A stretch of DNA of 64,000 bases from Stictocephala bisonia (GCA_035578905.1 JAQJVL010000126.1:620001-684000), one strand, 5' to 3'. Shown: positions 47,694 through 60,178, counted from the first letter of the stretch. The notes: a model not told the origin generated them from the sequence alone. Program-made: numbers and translations.

Positions 47694-48441
47694 AATACCA
47701 TTGTATGTGTATGGGTGGACGGGTGGGTCAATACCACTGTACGTGTATAGGTGGGCGGGTGGGTAAATACCACTGTACGTGTATGGGTGGGCGAGTGGGT
47801 AAATACCACTGTACGTGTATGGGTGGGCGGGTGGGTAAATACCACTGTACGTGTATGGGTGGGCGGGTGGGTCAATACCACTTTACGTGTATGGGTGGGC
47901 GGGTGGGTCAATACCACTGTACGTGTATGGGTGGGCGGGTGGGTAAATACCACTGTACGTGTATGGGTGGGCGGGTGGGTAAATACCACTGTACGTGTAT
48001 GGGTGGGCGGGTGGGTCAATACCACTTTACGTGTATGGGTGGGCGTGTGGGTTAATACCACTGTACGTGTATGGGTGGGTGGGTGGATAAATACCACTGT
48101 AAGTGTATGGGTGGGCGGGTGGATAAATACCACTGTAAGTGTATGGGTGGGTGGGTGGGTAAATACCAGTGTACGTGTATGGGTGGGCGGGTGGATAAAT
48201 ACCACTGTAAGTGTATGGGTGGGCAGGTGGGTTAATACCACTGTACGTGTATGGGTGGGTGGGTGGATAAATACCACTGTAAGTGTATGGGTGGGTGGGT
48301 GGATAAATACCACTGTAAGTGTATGGGTGGGTGGGTGGATAAATACCACTGTAAGTGTATGGGTGGGCGGGTGGATAAATACCACTGTAAGTGTATGGGT
48401 GGGTGGGTGGGTAAATACCACTGTACGTGTATGGGTGGGTA
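47694..48441 (+). repeat. 36-bp G-rich minisatellite, about 20 copies
   Basis: Units contain AATACCACTGTACGTGTAT then GGGTGGGCGGGTGGG. Variants change CGTGTAT to AGTGTAT, CGGG to TGGG and the final GGGT to GGAT, giving clear left-to-right drift. About eight units keep four GGG tracts separated by single bases. The period is 12 codons, so all frames on both strands tend to stay open, including 47751-48623. Confidence 0.97.
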
Positions 48442-49847
48442 AAAGTATTGTACAAAGTAGTGAGTCAGGTGTACATTATTTAAGGATTACTACTACACCA
48501 TTGTATACAATTGTCAGTTTAAACTATTTCTTGACTAATTCAAAGACACTATCATACATACCATTATTGGTCACACCAATGAAAGCCCTGTACATCAGTT
48601 ACGGAGCAAGGTGTGGAGCTTAGATAATATAATTGATAGGTTTGATCTTAACATAATAATTAGTATTCATGGGAATGTGAGGAAAAAATAAGATGAATAG
48701 TTAAAAAGTGGCATTAAGTTCTTTAGTATATCGCTAAATGAGATAACAGGTGATAATTGTAGCAGTAACATAAGTTTAGAAGGAAGAATAGTTTATAATT
48801 GTTCTCCAGAAAGAAGGTTATGATACGTGTTGGTTGTTCGTAGGATACTATTTAGCTAGTCGTAACATTAATTACACATTAAATTCTTTCTTAACTGCCA
48901 GTTTCGTGACCTATATACTGAATATTGCACACACCCTAACATCACACCCATATTTGAAAACAACCAACACCCAAAAATAAACACAGCTACTAAGCACAGA
49001 TCGCTGGAGGAGGGGATCTCAACATTATCTCAGATTTATCCTAAGAATAATATATAAGGGCAAGAATCATTATCAGATATACTTGATTCTTATGATCGAA
49101 TCATCTCTTGTTTACCCATTCTTCATACACTCGAGATTATTAAGACGTTCTCATTTTTCATTCATAAGAGATTTCTTCACTCATTCTCCCTAAAAACGAA
49201 GTTTTTAACCCAACCACTCTTCAAACACATGTTTTTATTATGACTTATACATTATCTACGTCTGCTGATTGTCATGACTCAATAACTCCACATACACTCA
49301 TGGCTCTTATTTTTATCCATGTGTTATCAACACATGATGCTTTTGACTTAATCATCTTTACATACTTTCTTGATTAAACAGGTATATTTGTTTTAAAGTA
49401 TTTCTCTATTTAGTTTTGTTTTGTAATATAAGAGATGTACTTATATTATTACATTTACTTATTTTTATTTTTTACTTACATTATTTTATTTTATACTTTA
49501 CTTACATTTACTTATTTGATTAGCTACCAAATCAGTTATCACAATTACCATTATAATTACAGTTTACCTTAGTTTTTATGTAATTCCAAATATTTTGAAG
49601 ATCGCCAGAAAAGTTCCTACTGGCCACGATCCAGGCAGAGTTATATGACGCTAATAGCCACACCAGCAATACTTCACAGTTAGTATTAATCAGGCTAACT
49701 TCCCGAAACCTGTTTTCGAGTCTAAATCTGTGTTATTATTAAATATATTATGCTAATGTAGGCGATCTGAAGACAGATACAGCCTGCCCAACCAATACGC
49801 TGTCACATTGTAGATTTTTATCACAAAAAAACAACATTTTTTGCAGA
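48442..49847. other. Unassigned AT-rich sequence
   Basis: The first 30 bases resemble the inverse of the flank at 35580-35608. The rest holds no recognised feature. Confidence 0.5.
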
Positions 49848-49952
49848 AATTCTCTGACAATCCCTGAAAATTCCCTCGAAGAAACACTTTTAGTATGATT
49901 TGATATAAGCGTGCTTGACATAGTCAATCAAATGCAACTGTCAAGTGCATTA
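49848..49952 (+). repeat. Dispersed 105-bp repeat, copy 2
   Basis: Matches 40398-40502 at 102 of 105 positions in the same orientation, 9.45 kb away. Confidence 0.9.
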
Positions 49953-52715
49953 TTTTATTTATATATCCTTGCCTTATATATATTTGCTAATAACTTGAAT
50001 ATTAATCTAATTGACTATACGAATGGGAAGTATCACTATATTTACACTGTGTGCTCTTTTAGTATTTGTTATTTATTTATTTATCTTTTAGGCCGACCAT
50101 CGATTAACTTTTTCTCTTTTAAATATGATATTTGTATACTAAGAAGGTCAACAAAATTTGAAAATTGAAAGTTCCGTCAACGTCTAACACAATACTTTTG
50201 AAATTGATGGAATAGATTAATGAAAACTCGTTGATTTCCTTTAACAGTTTTTGAAAATTATAAAACAGGTTTTTGAAAATAAAAAAAAAAGTGTTGCCCT
50301 ACCATATTGGGCTTCATTACACGTTTCCGTCAGTATTGACGGCCATCAAACACACTTACAACATTGACGCCTTAAACACTGATGGTTTTCGATGATTGAA
50401 CATTGCACACGTAGTTATAAGGTAGTTGTGAGTAGGGACGAGAAGCGAGATGTTTTTGGAAGTTGTTTGTAGGGGTCGTTTTTATGTAACTTTAATCAAA
50501 ATAATCCTTGTGCACTCAACTCTGTTTTCTCAGTTGGCTTTTATTTTTGTTAAAATTTCAGTTATAATTTCCAAATGAGCTGTCTTTCGAGACCAAGCTA
50601 TTCCTGTATTTCTAGTCACTTTCTGCCTAATTTTCCAGTAATACTTCTTTGCTTGAATGTGCTCCTCTTTTAAATATCAGTTTTGTGTAATATACTTTCC
50701 CCCTGATGTTATGTCTTTTTTATTGTACAGAACCATTAGATTGTTTTTGTTTTGGCCTTTCTTAAATGTTCATAAAATTGTGTAATTTGACCTACTAACT
50801 TAATGGTTCTTTTCCCCTGATATGCCCAATATTTATTCACATAAGCGTGTATTCTATTATTTCTTTATTATGCAACTTCTAAATTTTAATGACAGTATTT
50901 AATGGAATTAATATTTTTCTAGTAATCTTTCTTTCTATTTTTTTGAATTCAAACAAATTTACAAAATTATGTCTAATCTTATCTTTAACTCGTACACTTC
51001 TTTGTTATAGTATAATGCAGACAAAACATGTTTTGACCTTGAAATTCTCATGGCTTTTAAGTACTCTTCATTAACATTCCTAAATTACTACAAATTACAG
51101 AGAAAAGCAATTTATTTCTTGTTAAGGCGTGCTCTAGGAAGGCCTATCAATCGACTGGCACCAGCAGCCTGCACATCGTGATTGTAATCACATACTCTTT
51201 TGAATGTAATTATTGTTTTGAAACAGTCATTAATAACTTAGTTTGTTAAAAAGTAAGTACCCTCCATTACGACTAGAGGGAATCAACATTGTGACGATTG
51301 ATTGTAAACAGAGATAAATATTCATTCGTCTTGGTGGTAATTATTTTTTTCTTATTTATTTATTTTTTTTATTTATTCGTAAGACGCCGATCGTCAAGAT
51401 ATGGGCGAATATGAATTTCGAATGAGTGTGATGGGTGTAGATGAGCGAATGTAGTTATTGTTACAAACTAAGGTCGACTATTCCTTAGAAAGTGTCATTA
51501 ATTAATAGCCCAATGACAAATGAACAACTGGTGATTAACAGCTGATCCTTCTCAAAATGTATTGACTCTGATTGGGATCGAACTGAGAACCTTTAGCACA
51601 TTTCATTTCATCAAACGTCATATAAAAAAATAATTAATTGACCAAGGCAAACTTAGAACCGTCAGGTCCTCTCTTTCAACCAACCTCTAATTAGTTGTGG
51701 TGTTTCTTGCGTTATATATAAAGATTATTTTTACTTTCATATAAATATCGGTTGTTCGCTTTATTTTGATTTATATCGAATCATTTACAGAACATATCTT
51801 GTTACAAATTTATGTTTTGAAACTGGGTTACTTTTAAATTATTAAAAACTTCCCAACTCATATATAAGCTATAACAATAGATATTTATCGTTTTACAGTC
51901 ACATAATTTTAGAATAATAATACATTTATTTGTTATGAATGTATATTTTAGTATCTCAGTAATATGAAATTATATCAACCGAGAACCTTGGAAACATATA
52001 CCGTGTTTAAACTTTAAGTACCGGTAACAATATGTTTTGATTCTTCGGTCATTTTCAAGTTATATACACAAAACTAATCTTGTAGATAGCTAATTAATAA
52101 CATTTAAAATAATAAATCATATTTTTTTAAATAAATAATTTAATATAGCCGGGTATTTCGGTAATGTTTTATAATTTATTATTTTTAATGTAATAATTTT
52201 GTTGTCACCATTGGCTTTTACGGTTAATCTTTTCTTGTTATGATCCTTTATATCTCTCAAATATTCCTTCTTCTTTTTAAATTTTTCTTTTCTTTGTTTC
52301 GAAAAATATGTTCGACTTTTAGAATTCTTGTTTGCTTTGTTTTGTAGATTAGACCTTCTATTGTTAAGAAATGTTTTGCTTGAACTCTTTTATTTATTTT
52401 GTTCAATAGTCTGTTATTTTTTGTTTAAACATTCTTGTTATTATCTAATTTGTTATTTGCTTATTCTTATTTTACAAAAAAAATGGGGTAGTAGTTAGCT
52501 TTTGATTAGTAAATTTGATAAGGTGTATTATTTTTCTTGCGCTTTAATTTATTTGATCTTTTACATTAACTTGACATTTTAATATTTAAACAATTTACTT
52601 ATTTATTTACTTATTATCAATGTAAAAATTCCAAAAGTAATTAATATTAACGTGAAATAAAAAAAATTCACAGTTGTTTTCACATCAATTGTGATTATTA
52701 ATATGATCAATTTAG
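49953..52715. other. Unassigned; strongly T-rich on the plus strand
   Basis: Long pyrimidine-rich runs (for example 50560-51080 and 52190-52480) with few purines. A B-box-like AGTTCGATCCC on the minus strand at about 51565-51575 may belong to an old SINE. No exon was found. Confidence 0.4.
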
Positions 52716-52718
52716 TAG

Positions 52719-53613
52719 AATATTGACCTCACTTTTGTCATGTTCCTCAAATATTGACCTCACTTTTGTCATATTCCTCAAATATTGACCTCACTTTGTC
52801 ATATTCCTCAAATATTGACCTCACTTTGTCATATTCCTCAAATATTGACCTCACTTTTGTCATGTTCCTCAAATATTGACCTCACTTTTGTCATATTCCT
52901 CAAATATTGACCTCACTTTTGTCATATTCCTCAAATATTGACCTCACTTTTGTCATATTCCTCAAATATTGACCTCACTTTTGTCATATTCCTCAAATAT
53001 TGACCTCACTTTTGTCATATTCCTCAAATATTGACCTCACTTTTGTCATATTCCTCAAGTATTGACCTCACTTTTGTCATGTTCCTCAAATATTGACCTC
53101 ACTTTTGTCATATTCCTCAAATATTGACCTCACTTTTGTCATATTCCTCAAATATTGACCTCACTTTTGTCATGTTCCTCAAATATTGACCTCACTTTTG
53201 TCATGTTCCTCAAATATTGACCTCACTTTTGTCATGTTCCTCAAATATTGACCTCACTTTGTCATGTTCCTCAAATATTGACCTCACTTTTGTCATGTTC
53301 CTCAAATATTGACCTCACTTTTGTCATATTCCTCAAATATTGACCTCACTTTTGTCATGTTCCTCAAATATTGACCTCACTTTGTCATGTTCCTCAAATA
53401 TTGACCTCACTTTGTCATGTTCCTCAAATATTGACCTCACTTTTGTCATGTTCCTAAAATATTGACCTCACTTTGTCATGTTCCTCAAATATTGACCTCA
53501 CTTTGTCATGTTCCTCAAATATTGACCTCACTTTTGTCATGTTCCTCAAATATTGACCTCACTTTTGTCATGTTCCTCAAATATTGACCTCACTTTGTCA
53601 TATTCCTCAAATA
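52719..53613. repeat. 31-bp minisatellite, about 29 copies
   Basis: The unit contains TATTGACCTCACTTTTGTCA then TATTCCTCAAA. Copies carry four or three T residues after CAC (31- or 30-bp units) and TCATATT or TCATGTT. TCATATT units dominate the first half and TCATGTT the second. Confidence 0.97.
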
Positions 53614-53782
53614 GTTTAACAAAACCTTCCAATAGCTCGTGCACATTTTTTAGTCAGTAAAGACCCTGTGCACAGCATCTCTGACTTTTTAAAGAATCCG
53701 GACGGCACCAAACATGGGGACATAATTACGTAACTGCCTAATTATAGAGCATGCCAATAATGCCGCTGAATTCGTTGTCCGG

Positions 53783-53900
53783 AAATTCGTTTACTGGTTG
53801 ATTGTCGTTGAAATTCGTTTACTGGTTGATTGTCGTTGACATTCGTTTACTGGTTGATTGTCGTTGACATTCGTTTACTGGTTGATTGTCGTTGACATTT
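53783..53900. repeat. 28-bp repeat, four copies
   Basis: The unit contains ATTCGTTTACTGGTTGATTG then TCGTTG. The first copies start AAATTCG and later ones ACATTCG. Confidence 0.95.
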
Positions 53901-54849
53901 GAATGCATTTTACTGCCATCTATTGATGTTATAGTTCAGCGTTTGGAAATCTTTAATTTATTTATAATTTTTTAAATGCCATTTGATAAACACGACTACA
54001 GGGCTGTATGTAATGAAAATGGGGGGGGGGGGGCAGAATTCGTTCAGTCTTTTCCAACTTCTTAGTTGTTCAATAAAAATGTGCAGATAAGGCTATTATG
54101 CAAACCGATGCCTATTTTAAAATTTCCACATAGAATGTTGTACAAATTATTAATTGTTAAAACTAAGAAATACATATTTGTTATTTACAGCCTATTTGTA
54201 GTTATTGACCTTTTTTGTAACTTCGATTTCTTTGAAACAACTTGCCTTGTAATAAAATTAATATAATTTTAAAAAAACACTGCTTGGCTTTTACGAATTT
54301 ATATAAACTATGGTTAATATTATACAATTAATACTCATGGGTTAAAGGGGCAAGTCATGATCAAATGAAGAGTGTCTATGTGTTCCTTTTACATAAAACT
54401 AAAAAGTATAAAGTTTATAGTTTTTTTAAAAAGATGACTATAAATACATCATTATTTTAGTCCTCGGGAGTTGATGTGGTAAACATGATGTGGCCCACCT
54501 CTGAAGAACAAGGTATATAGTGTGCATGAACAAGGGTAGATGTTTTCTATCTGTACGATTATAAACTTGTTTTAAAACAAGTCTGCAATAGTTTAACCAC
54601 TATTGCAAGCTTAATTCAAATAAAATGAAATATGATTAAGAAACGTGATTAATAGTTTTGATTGGTCTTTTAGGATAACCCCTACAGAATCAATGTTACA
54701 CTTACTCCTACAAAATATGCAGTGCACTTAACAAAGTCAGTTTGTTAGTAGCCGTTGTGATATTAGATTGGTAGGTATTTAGAAGGCCCCGCGAGGTGAG
54801 CTTGATAGCAGGTAGGAAGCAGGTAGAGTGCCGAGGACAGGTAGTTTTA
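53901..54849. other. Unassigned; contains a run of 13 G residues
   Basis: The G run is at 54021-54033. The open frame at 54066-54266 is AT-driven and not convincing. Confidence 0.5.
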
Positions 54850-54963
54850 GGTGCGACACAGGAGCGCCTCCCCACCCTTTTTCGGAGGCGCTCCTGAGTC
54901 GCACCCCTAGTGAAAATTATTTATGACAACCCCTTAGCCAGGTAAGAGGCGCTCCTGTGTCGC
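54850..54963. repeat. GC-rich hairpin plus a third copy of its arm
   Basis: GGTGCGACACAGGAGCGCCT plus CC (54850-54871) pairs with 54884-54905 with one mismatch over 22 bp around a 12-nt loop. GAGGCGCTCCTGTGTCGC at 54946-54963 is a further copy of the right arm. This GC-rich islet stands out in AT-rich surroundings and probably comes from a foldback or MITE end. Confidence 0.8.
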
Positions 54964-55202
54964 GGATTCATGAAATGCGGATGTAGTCTGTATACAAAGT
55001 AATGCGTTACAGTCATTCATTATCTGCCATGATCAGCTTAGGCCTTATCTTCATTAGTATCTAATAGTGCGATGTATATTATCTTACTACTGTAATTACA
55101 AGTTCAGCACAGTATAAAAAAGTATATTTTTACGCTATTAGATTTCAGTAAACCACTTGTCATCTTATTACCAGAGGACCTCACACACCACTTAATACAT
55201 AC
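54964..55202. other. Short unassigned spacer
   Basis: Nothing recognised. Confidence 0.5.
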
Positions 55203-56432
55203 TGCTAGCTTAGTGGTACAAGCCATACTAACTTAGTGGTACAAGCCATACTAGCTTAGTGGTACAAGCCATACTAGCTTAGTGGTACAAGCCATACTAG
55301 CTTAGTGGTACAAGCCATACTTGCTTAGTGGTATAAGCCATACTAGCTTAGTGGTACAAGCCATACTAGCTTAGTGGTACAAGCCATACTAGCTTAGTGA
55401 TACAAGCCATACTAGCTTAGTGTAAAAGCCATACTAGCTTAGTGGTACAAGCCATATTAGCTTAGTGGTACAAGCCATACTAGCTTAGTGGTACAAGCCA
55501 TAACAGCTTAGTGGTACAAGCCATACTAGCTTAGTGGTACAAGCCATACTAGCTTGGTGGTACAAGCCATACTAGCTTAGTGGTATAAGCCATACTAGCT
55601 TAGTGGTACAAGCCATACTAACTTAGTGGTACAAGCCTTACTAGCTTAGTGATACAAGCCATACTAGCTTAGTGGTACAAGCCATACTAGCTTAGTGGTA
55701 CAAGCCATACTAGCTTAGTGGTACAAGCCATACTAGCTTAGTGGTACAAGCCATACTAACTTAGTGCTACAAGCCATACTAGCCTAGTGGTACAAGCCAT
55801 AATAGCTTAGCGGTACAAGCCATACTAACTTAGTGGTACAAGCCATACTAGCTTAGTGATACAAGCCATACTAGCTTAGTGGTACAAGCCATAATAGCTT
55901 AGTGGTACAAGCCACATTAGCTTAGTGGTACAAGCCATACTAGCTTAGAGGTACAAGCCATACTAGCTTAGTGGTACAAGCCATACTAGCTTGGTGGTAC
56001 AAGCCATACTAGCTTAGTGGTATAAGCCATACTAGCTTAGTGGTACAAGCCATACTAACGTAGTGGTACAAGCCTTACTAGCTTAGTGATACAAGCCATA
56101 CTAGCTTAGTGGTACAAGCCATAATAGCTTAGTGGTACAAGCCACACTAGCTTAGTGGTACAAGCCATACTAGCTTAGTGGTACAAGCCATACTAGCTTA
56201 GTGGTACAAGCCATACTAGCTTGGTGGTACAAGCCATACTAGCTTAGTGGTATAAGCCGTACTAGCTTAGTGGTACAAGCCATACTAGCTTAGTGGTACA
56301 AGCCATACTAGCTTAGTGGTACAAGCCATACTAGCTTAGTGGTACAAGCCATACTAGCTTAGTGGTACAAGCCATACTAGCTTAGTGGTACAAGCCATAC
56401 TAGCTTAGTGGTACAAGCCATACTAGCTTAGT
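55203..56432 (+). repeat. 23-bp satellite made of tRNA D-arm (A-box) units, about 53 copies
   Basis: The unit is TAGCTTAGTGGTACAAGCC plus ATAC. It matches the Pol III A box TRGYNNARNGG, and GCTT/AAGC form a perfect 4-bp D stem around an 8-nt loop AGTGGTAC. Most copies keep both. The array runs directly into a tRNA-like anticodon arm and T arm at 56441-56480, so it appears to be an amplified D-arm of a tRNA-derived sequence. Confidence 0.93.
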
Positions 56433-56480
56433 CGTTTGCGTCTCTGCTTCCAAAGTAGAGAGCCATGGATTCAGTCACGG
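56424..56480 (+). other. tRNA-like fold that terminates the 23-bp satellite
   Basis: In order: D-arm-like TAGCTTAGTCGTTTGCG (last satellite unit, mutated); anticodon arm TCTCTGC-TTCCAAA-GTAGAGA with a 7-nt loop whose middle reads CCA (tryptophan anticodon); and a T-arm-like CCATGGATTCAGTCACGG with one mispair. No 3' acceptor strand or CCA end is obvious. It is probably a tRNA pseudogene or SINE head. Confidence 0.55.
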
Positions 56481-58686
56481 AATATACACTTAAAAACCTC
56501 CGAAATGACTTTATAAAAATTCTACTGATACAGATAGACCAAGAAAAGGAATCACTCCGACTGGATAAATCCTTTGATTCCTTTTCAAACCCCTCCGGTC
56601 TGAGGATGGTAAACATGAGTTAACTATTGGAGTAGTAATATTTGTACTTTTTGTTTAATGTACTTTTATTTATGATTTATGTGTAGTCTTATGCTTCTTA
56701 TTTATAATTTTCTATCTACAATAATTTAAGAAATTATTGTTAGTTAGTTAAAGAAATATTGTAAAGCAAATATTTATAAGCTTAATCAAAGGTTTTTTCA
56801 ACGTTTCAAAAACGTTTTCTTCACTTATATATCGTTTATTTCTCTATTTTATTCCAATAAAATCACTAATAAAATCACTAAGTGCATAGTTATCAATAAA
56901 TGTATTGAGTTTTATTATTTTTGTACTGAAATTAACTTTATTTTTTAATGAAAAGTAGCTATTGTTATTATTATGATTTAAGGTTTAGTTTAAAAAATAT
57001 ATGAAAATATTTTTGGGCGATTCATGTACACAGTTACTCTCTCACCTAAATTACATCTGGAATTAATGTTATAAAATGTTTATGTAGCCTATTATTAAGA
57101 AAAAAAATTCATGAATTAAATTGAAAATTAAATTTTCAGATACAGTTCATATCAAGGATAAATCCATGGTTAATATTAACTTCAAAACTTAGATTATTTT
57201 TATATTGAAGTTTGGGCAATAAATCAGTCCACACTTAAAACAGTTGGTTAAGTAAACATTTAAAATGATAAATTGAGATAATTTTATATTCTGAAAATGA
57301 TACGTCACTAAGGAACGAAATCCTTACGTAAACTTGAATGTTGTACACAACCAGTAATTTAGAAATAGGGCATTAGTAGTTAGAGAGCTAATCAAAAAGA
57401 TATGTCTGCAGCCTTACTAAATATCGTCAGTAACCATTAAAATATGGTGAGACTATTCTGCACGGGTCGCCTAGCAACAGTTTATGTGAGATATAAAACT
57501 GCTGTAACGTGATGCGCTTGGTATTGATCCGCAACCGAACCAGTTGTACGTGAGGGGTTCTAGCCTCATGTTGGCTGACACATCATATTTACATGATCTA
57601 GCTCCTCTAACTCACATTTTGTTTGTTAATTTTCTTAACTATTCAGTAAAAACAAACATTAAAATGTAGAGTACAATTGTTGGTAATATTGGCATGAGCG
57701 TGAAATATTATTAGGTATAATTAACTATCCATTTTTTAATAGTTCGTTTTTTTCACACATTTTTACGTACATGAGTGCATTTTACGTTTTACGTGTTCAA
57801 TATGCATTTTAATTATAGACATTTTCTGTAAATAAATTTATGAATAAAGCGTAAATAAAATAGACAAAACAAAGCATAAATTATAGACATATTACAAAAA
57901 CGGCCACCTGCAATTACTTAAAGCGTTTTAACCAAAATATGCTTCTTCTATAAATTGCATCTAACGTTATGTATACGGTCTTCTTTTCATTATAATTTAA
58001 TTTTAATACAAATTTGTGTCTATATGGTTCTTAAAATATTATTTTATTTGTCAGTATGTACGTGTTGTACTCACGAAATTCTATAATAAAAACTTATACT
58101 GAGATGCTCCTAGGTACCAGGTAATACAATGTGATACTTTTTTCTTTTATAGTAGGCCTACATGCCTACAAGACAGGTACAAGGAAATAAATAAATCCCC
58201 AAAAAGAATAGACACATTAAAGCAAAATCTATACATTTATGGAGTGGTGAGATAGCAGTGAATACATATCTATAAGAATCGAAAAGCTCGTCTTAAAAAG
58301 TCAGAGTAACTTTTTTCTCATTTTACTATGATGGCGGGGCCGCCACTAGGTTGTGCTTGTTGCACGGCATCCTAGAGTTAGACAGAGAATATAAAAGAAG
58401 GCAGCGCGGCCGATTGGAGAGAGAGAAGATTACAATTTGCAATGAGAATGAGGGAGAAAGGAAACGGCAGGTAAAGGTTTTGGGCTGAGAGAGAGGAGTA
58501 CGAGGCAGACATTTTCAACTAGTGCTGCATATCGGCAGCCGCGCTAAGCTAGTTTCGCCGCTAAGCTAGTCGCAGGAAACCTGAATACTTCCATATATCC
58601 TTCGCTTCTTATAGATGTGTATTAATTCGAGATAGGCAGCGTGTGAAGCATGGAAAATTCCCATCAATGTTGATCCCAAAAGGTAG
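56481..58686. other. Unassigned; GC-rich patch at 58.33-58.58 kb
   Basis: AT-rich to about 58.3 kb. The patch contains an open plus-strand frame ending near CGGCAG|GTAAAG (58473), which resembles a donor site, but no good acceptor fixes its start. It could be a transposon scrap. The word CGCTAAGCTAGT is duplicated at 58540-58570. Confidence 0.35.
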
Positions 58687-60075
58687 CAAATGGGCTACAA
58701 GTAGACTTACGTTATACTTAGCACGCCAATCCTGATCGCCCTAGTGGCCCTAGTGCATAGTATCAAGTTATGATCGTGGTAGTGTCAAATGGGCTACAAG
58801 TAGACTTACGTTATACTTAGCACGCCAATCCATCGATGTTAATAGAACGTCCTGTTTTGTCTTCCAGGATCGTCGTAGTACGTAGTATAAAGTTATGATC
58901 GCCTGCCCAGGTCCAGGATCGCCCTAGTGCATAGTATCAAGTTATGTTCGTGGTAGTGTCAAATGGGCTACAAGTAGACTTACGTTATACTTAGCACGCC
59001 AATCCATCAATGTTAATAGAACGTCCTGTTTTGTCTTCCAGGATCGTCGTAGTACATAGTATAAAGTTATGATCGCCTGCCCAGGTCCAGGATCGCCCTA
59101 GTGCATAGTATCAAGTTATGTTCGTGGTAGTGTCAAATGGGCTACAAGTAGACTTACGTTATACTTAGCACGCCAATCCATCAATGTTAATAGAACGTCC
59201 TGTTTTGTTTCCCAGGATCGTCATAGTACATAGTACTGTATAAAGTTATAATCGCCTGCCCAGGTCCAGGATCGCCCTAGTGGCCCTAGTGCATAGTATC
59301 AAGTTATGATCGTGGTAGTGTCAAATGGGCTACAAGTAGACTTACGTTATACTTAGCACGCCAATCCATCAATGTTAATAGAACGTCCTGTTTTGTCTTC
59401 CAGGATCGTCGTAGTACATAGTATAAAGTTATGATCGCCTGCCCAGGTCCAGGATCGCCCTAGTGCATAGTATCAAGTTATGTTCGTGGTAGTGTCAAAT
59501 GGGCTTCAAGTAGACTTACGTTATACTTAGCACGCCAATCCATCAATGTTAATAGAACGTCCTGTTTTGTCTTCCAGGATCGTCGTAGTACATAGTATAA
59601 AGTTATGATCGCCTGCCCAGGTCCAGGATCGCCCTAGTGCATAGTATCAAGTTATGTTCGTGGTAGTGTCAAATGGGCTACAAGTATACTTACGTTATAC
59701 TTAGCACGCCAATCCATCAATGTTAATAGAACGTCCTGTAGACTTACGTTATACTTAGCACGCCAATCCATCGATGTTAATAGAACGTCCTGTTTTGTCT
59801 TCCAGGATCGTCGTAGTACGTAGTATAAAGTTATGATCGCCTGCCCAGGTCCAGGATCGCCCTAGTGCATAGTATCAAGTTATGTTCGTGGTAGTGTCAA
59901 ATGGGCTAGAAGTAGACTTACGTTATACTTAGCACGCCAATCCATCAATGTTAATAGAACGTCCTGTTTTGTCTTCCAGGATCGTCGTAGTACATAGTAT
60001 AAAGTTATGATCGCCTGCCCAGGACTAGGTTCGCCCTAGTGCATAGTATCAAGTTATGTTCGTGGTAGTGTCAAG
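58687..60075. repeat. 174-bp satellite, about 8 copies
   Basis: The unit contains CAAATGGGCTACAAGTAGAC, TTAGCACGCCAATCCATC, AATAGAACGTCCTGTTTTGT, GGATCGTCGTAGTACATAG and CGCCTGCCCAGGTCCAGGAT. Inside each unit, GTAGTACATAGTATAAAG.TATGATCG and CTAGTGCATAGTATCAAGTTATG are a diverged internal duplication. One unit is rearranged near 59737, where CGTCCTG jumps to TAGACTTACG. The first unit is shortened. Confidence 0.96.
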
Positions 60076-60178
60076 TTTCAGCTCTCTAGTCGGCCTTTTC
60101 AGAATGTCGCCGGCCCGTCGGCCGCAACTGTATCCAACAGCAGTAACCAGTTTGTTGCATTTTTAATCTTTACCACAG

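Noticed and set aside
47751..48623. 290-codon open frame, the longest in the window
   Set aside because: It lies almost wholly in the 36-bp satellite (12-codon period). All three frames on both strands are open there, so the frame says nothing about coding.
58320..58475. Exon ending at CGGCAG|GTAAAG
   Set aside because: The donor looks good and about 50 codons are open, but there is no supported acceptor or start and no match in phase with the other exon candidates.
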